A DNA stretch of 33,004 nucleotides, taken from contig NZ_JAINVG010000086.1 in assembly GCF_020400725.1 (NCBI RefSeq), positions 1 through 33,004 of the forward strand. The letters run 5' to 3'. This document shows, piece after piece, positions 30,513-33,004 of this stretch (positions are counted from its first letter, which is position 1; the number at the start of each line of letters is the position of its first letter). Position numbers and translations under genes: made by a program. A model generated the notes under the pieces. That model was not told the origin of the DNA. It saw only the letters and a list, made by a program, of their open reading frames with translations, and did no database searches. Source of the stretch: Streptomyces sp. NK15101 (GTDB lineage Bacteria; Actinomycetota; Actinomycetes; Streptomycetales; Streptomycetaceae).

Positions 30513-31694
30513 TCAGTCCGTCCTGAAGCCGACGTAGTTCTCGGCGAGGGAGGCCGAGGCGGCCGTGGAGCCCGCCAGGTAGCGCAGGTGCGAGAGGCGC
30601 AGTTCACGGTCGAAGCCGGACTCGGCGGGGTCGGCGTGGAGCAGGGTGGTCATCGTGTACGAGAAGTGCTCGGCCCGCCAGATCCGGCGCAGCGCGGTCT
30701 CGGAGTACGCGTCGATCGCCGACTCGTCGCCCTGCGTGTGGTGGCGGGTGAGGGCCCGGGCGAGCAGGGTGACGTCGGCGACGGCGAGGTTGAGGCCCTT
30801 GGCGCCGGTGGGCGGCACGATGTGGGCGGCGTCGCCGGCGAGGAACAGGCGGCCGTGGCGCAGGGGTTCGGCGACGAAGCTGCGCATCGGGGTGATGCCC
30901 TTCTCCGTGATGGGGCCGCGCCGGAGGGTCCAGTCGCCGTCGACGGCGAAGCGGGTGTCCAGCTCGTCCCAGATCCGCTCGTCGGGCCAGTCCTCGACGG
31001 CGTCGTCCGGGTCCACCTGGAGGTAGAGGCGGCTGACCTTCGGCGAGCGCATGCTGTGCAGGGCGAAGCCGCGCTCGTGGTGGGCGTAGATCAGCTCGTC
31101 GCAGGAGGGCGGGACGTCGGCGAGGATGCCGAGCCAGGAGAAGGGGTACGTCCGCTCGACCACGGTGAGCAGGTCCTCGGGGAGGGAGCGGCGGCCGATG
31201 CCGTGGAAGCCGTCGCAGGCGACGACGTAGTCGCACTCCAGGGTGGACTCCGCGCCCTCGTGGCGGTAGCGCACGGCGGGCCGGTCGGTGTCGGCGCCGT
31301 CCACGGAGAGGGCCTCGGCCTCGAAGAGGACGGTTCCGCCGTCCTTCAGGCGCAGTTCGATGAGGTCCTTCACGACCTCGGTCTGGGCGTAGACCATGAC
31401 GGAGCGGCCGCCGGTCAGGGACGGGAAGTCGATGCGGTGGGAGCGGCGGTCGAAGCGGAGTTCGATGCCGTGGTGCTCCAGGCCCTGGCGGTCCATCCGG
31501 GCGCCGGCGCCGGAGGCGCGCAGCACGTCGACGGTGTCCTGCTCGAGGATGCCGGCGCGCTGGCGGCGCTCGACGTACTCCCGGTCGCGCCGTTCGAGGA
31601 CGACGCTGTCGATGCCCTGCCGGTGGAGCAGGTGGGAGAGGAGGAGACCGGCGGGACCGGCTCCGATGATGCCGACGGTGGTGGTGCGGGGCAT
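30513..31694 (-). CDS. pobA: 4-hydroxybenzoate 3-monooxygenase
   Basis: 393 residues from the ATG at 31694, the standard family length (394 in Pseudomonas). It uses FAD and NAD(P)H to convert 4-hydroxybenzoate to protocatechuate. The FAD motif is IIGAGPAGLLLSHLL at 9-23. Also present are RAGILEQDTVDVLR, the second flavin motif C-D-G-F-H-G, and GDAAHIVPPTGAKGLNLAVA. In the region that decides coenzyme use, Arg35, Tyr40 and Arg44 correspond to Pseudomonas Arg33, Tyr38 and Arg42, while Gln34 is replaced by Arg36. It lies 37 bp downstream of pcaL, likely co-transcribed. It consumes the 4-hydroxybenzoate expected from the adjacent aryl-CoA operon. Confidence 0.95.
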   Translation of the reverse strand: MPRTTTVGIIGAGPAGLLLSHLLHRQGIDSVVLERRDREYVERRQRAGILEQDTVDVLRASGAGARMDRQGLEHHGIELRFDRRSHRIDFPSLTGGRSVMVYAQTEVVKDLIELRLKDGGTVLFEAEALSVDGADTDRPAVRYRHEGAESTLECDYVVACDGFHGIGRRSLPEDLLTVVERTYPFSWLGILADVPPSCDELIYAHHERGFALHSMRSPKVSRLYLQVDPDDAVEDWPDERIWDELDTRFAVDGDWTLRRGPITEKGITPMRSFVAEPLRHGRLFLAGDAAHIVPPTGAKGLNLAVADVTLLARALTRHHTQGDESAIDAYSETALRRIWRAEHFSYTMTTLLHADPAESGFDRELRLSHLRYLAGSTAASASLAENYVGFRTD

Positions 31695-31731
31695 GGGTGG
31701 CTCCGTGAGGGGTCGGTGGGCGGGCAGGGGT

Positions 31732-32958
31732 TCAGGAGGCGGCCGCGTCCTCGGCGAGGACGCGCTGGGCCGTGGCGAAGGCGGCGTTGGCCGCGGGGAC
31801 GCCGCAGTAGACGGCGGAGTGCAGCAGGACCTCCCCGACGTCCTCGGGGGTGAGGCCGTTGCGCAGCGCGGCCCGGACGTGCAGGGCGAGCTCCTCCAGG
31901 TGGCCGTGGGCGACCAGGGCGGTGAGGGTGATGCAGCTGCGGGTGCGGCGGTCGAGGCCCGGCCGGGTCCAGATCTCCCCCCAGGCGCAGCGGGTGATGT
32001 AGTCCTGGAAGTCGGCGGTGAGGGCGGTCGTCCGGGCGACGGCCCGGTCGACGTGCGCGTCGCCGAGGACCGCGCGGCGCACGGCCATGCCCTGGGCGTG
32101 CCGGCTGCCGTCGTCGGCGGGGGCGCCGAAGTGGCCGAGGAGCGCGGTGAGGACGGCCTGCGGGCGTTCGGCGGGGGCCAGGTGGGAGGCTCCGGCGAGT
32201 TCGAGGAGGCCCGCGTCGGGGATGCCGTCGGCCAGCTCGCGGGAGTGGGCGGGCGGAGTGGCCGGGTCGGCGCGGCCGGCGACGACAAGGGTCGGGACGG
32301 TGATCCGGCCGAGGTCCTCGCGCAGGTCGTACGTGGCGAGGGCGTCGCAGCAGGCCGCGTAGCCGTCCGGGTCGGCGGCGCGCAGGTCGGCGAGGAGCCG
32401 GTCGGCGGTCCTGGTGGAGGCGAAGCCGGGCGTGAACCAGCGCGCGGCCGTCGTCTCGGCCAGGGGCGCGGTGCCCCGGGCGCGGACGAGTGCGGCGCGC
32501 TCGCGCCAGGCCTCCGGGGCGCCGAAGCGGGCCGAGGAGCAGACGACGGCGAGGCCGGTGACCCGGTCGGGGTGGTGGACGGCGAGGTGGGTGCCGACGG
32601 CGCCGCCGAGGGAGATGCCCGCGTAGCCGAAGCGGTCGGCGCCGAGGTGGTCGGCGAGTTCGAGGACGAGGCCGGCGAGGTCGGCGACGGTGGTGGCCCC
32701 GGGCTCGGTGTGGGGCAGCGCCTCGGCGGGGGTGCCGCCGTGCCCGGGGAGGTCCCAGCGGACCACCCGGTGGTGCCGGGCGAGCGCGGCGGTCTGCGCG
32801 TCCCAGACGGCGAGCGAGGTGCCGAGGGAGGGCCCGAGGAGGAGGACGGGGGCGTCGGCGGGGCCGTCGACGCGGTGGTGGAGGGCGGGGGCGGCCGCCG
32901 GGGCGGGTGCGGCGGCCGCCGCCCGGGCGGGTGCGGGGGGCTCCGGGCCCGGCCCCGG
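31732..32958 (-). CDS. pcaL: 3-oxoadipate enol-lactonase / 4-carboxymuconolactone decarboxylase fusion, 5' end unresolved
   Basis: At least 400 codons. The first part is an alpha/beta hydrolase (PcaD): L-L-L-G-P-S-L-G-T oxyanion region, nucleophile Ser in YAGISLGG, Asp in VVAGRADPATPP and His in LAGASHLAPAERP. After a short linker comes the carboxymuconolactone decarboxylase domain (PcaC) with GLDRRTRSCITLTALVAHGH and LLHSAVYCGVPAANAAF. Such pcaL fusions are typical of actinobacteria and perform two consecutive steps of the protocatechuate branch of the beta-ketoadipate pathway. The frame stays open into the Pro/Ala-rich N-terminus, but the start lies in or beyond the homopolymer run at the window end. 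Confidence 0.93.
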   Translation of the reverse strand, partial: PGPGPEPPAPARAAAAAPAPAAAPALHHRVDGPADAPVLLLGPSLGTSLAVWDAQTAALARHHRVVRWDLPGHGGTPAEALPHTEPGATTVADLAGLVLELADHLGADRFGYAGISLGGAVGTHLAVHHPDRVTGLAVVCSSARFGAPEAWRERAALVRARGTAPLAETTAARWFTPGFASTRTADRLLADLRAADPDGYAACCDALATYDLREDLGRITVPTLVVAGRADPATPPAHSRELADGIPDAGLLELAGASHLAPAERPQAVLTALLGHFGAPADDGSRHAQGMAVRRAVLGDAHVDRAVARTTALTADFQDYITRCAWGEIWTRPGLDRRTRSCITLTALVAHGHLEELALHVRAALRNGLTPEDVGEVLLHSAVYCGVPAANAAFATAQRVLAEDAAAS

Positions 32959-33004
32959 GGGGGGGGGCGGGGGGGCCCCCCCGGGGGGAAGGCGCCGGGG
33001 GGGC
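32951..33004. other. G/C homopolymer-rich contig end, probably unreliable sequence
   Basis: Runs of up to eleven G and seven C fill the last ~50 bases. It interrupts the expected start of pcaL and looks like a low-quality read end rather than genome sequence. Confidence 0.6.

Noticed and set aside
30513..32288. 591-codon version of pobA extending into pcaL
   Set aside because: The extra N-terminal part overlaps pcaL in another frame and is Pro/Ser/Arg-rich noise; the ATG at 31694 starts the conserved FAD motif.

Overview
The window is about 72-74% GC by eye. Its genes show strong G/C bias at third codon positions, GTG and TTG starts, purine-rich ribosome sites, Tat and lipoprotein export signals, a sugar ABC importer without its own ATPase, and IS5- and IS701-type elements. 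This points to a soil actinobacterium, almost certainly Streptomyces. No rRNA, tRNA, CRISPR array or phage module was seen.

Left part (1-4629) is a mobile-element pile-up. A partial IS5-family element (1 to about 910) carries its transposase in two overlapping frames joined at a canonical -1 slippery heptamer. Next to it lies a composite structure (915-4625). It is bounded by inverted IS701-type ends and a perfect CTAG target duplication. It contains a decayed IS701-type element, two adjacent genes of unknown function and the 3' piece of fdhD. The two passenger genes are the most interesting part of the window. A 512-residue membrane protein ends in a Gly/Gln/Asn motif that is nearly repeated at the start of the neighbouring 107-residue protein. 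This is the arrangement expected of a bacterial amyloid-type (RHIM/BASS-like) effector and partner pair.

The composite sits exactly at the stop codon of a 1619-residue cytosolic protein (4626-9485) that I cannot assign to a family.

9500-18600 is a beta-1,3-glucan utilisation regulon. It holds a LacI/CebR-type repressor, a secreted GH81 endo-beta-1,3-glucanase with a C-terminal binding module, a binding-protein-dependent sugar importer (lipoprotein and two permeases, no ATPase) and a cytosolic GH1 beta-glucosidase. Three GAGCGCTC-cored palindromes lie upstream of the repressor, the glucanase and the importer. The last two have the same spacing to a predicted promoter. The polymer is probably cut outside the cell, imported as oligosaccharide and hydrolysed to glucose inside.

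18600-24000 is mixed: a small membrane protein, a Tat-exported PL6 polysaccharide lyase, a 94-residue secreted lectin fragment, a circularly permuted ATP-grasp-like protein and an exported SurE-like phosphatase.

24000-33004 is an aromatic-acid island. A PaaX-type regulator and a FAD oxidoreductase face an SDR / amidohydrolase / acyl-CoA ligase / MaoC operon. That operon matches, enzyme class for enzyme class, the non-classical p-hydroxycinnamate pathway of Rhodococcus (CouN, CouO, CouL, CouM), which yields 4-hydroxybenzoate. Next to it are pobA (4-hydroxybenzoate to protocatechuate) and the pcaL fusion (late beta-ketoadipate branch). The last ~50 bases are G/C homopolymer and look like unreliable contig-end sequence.
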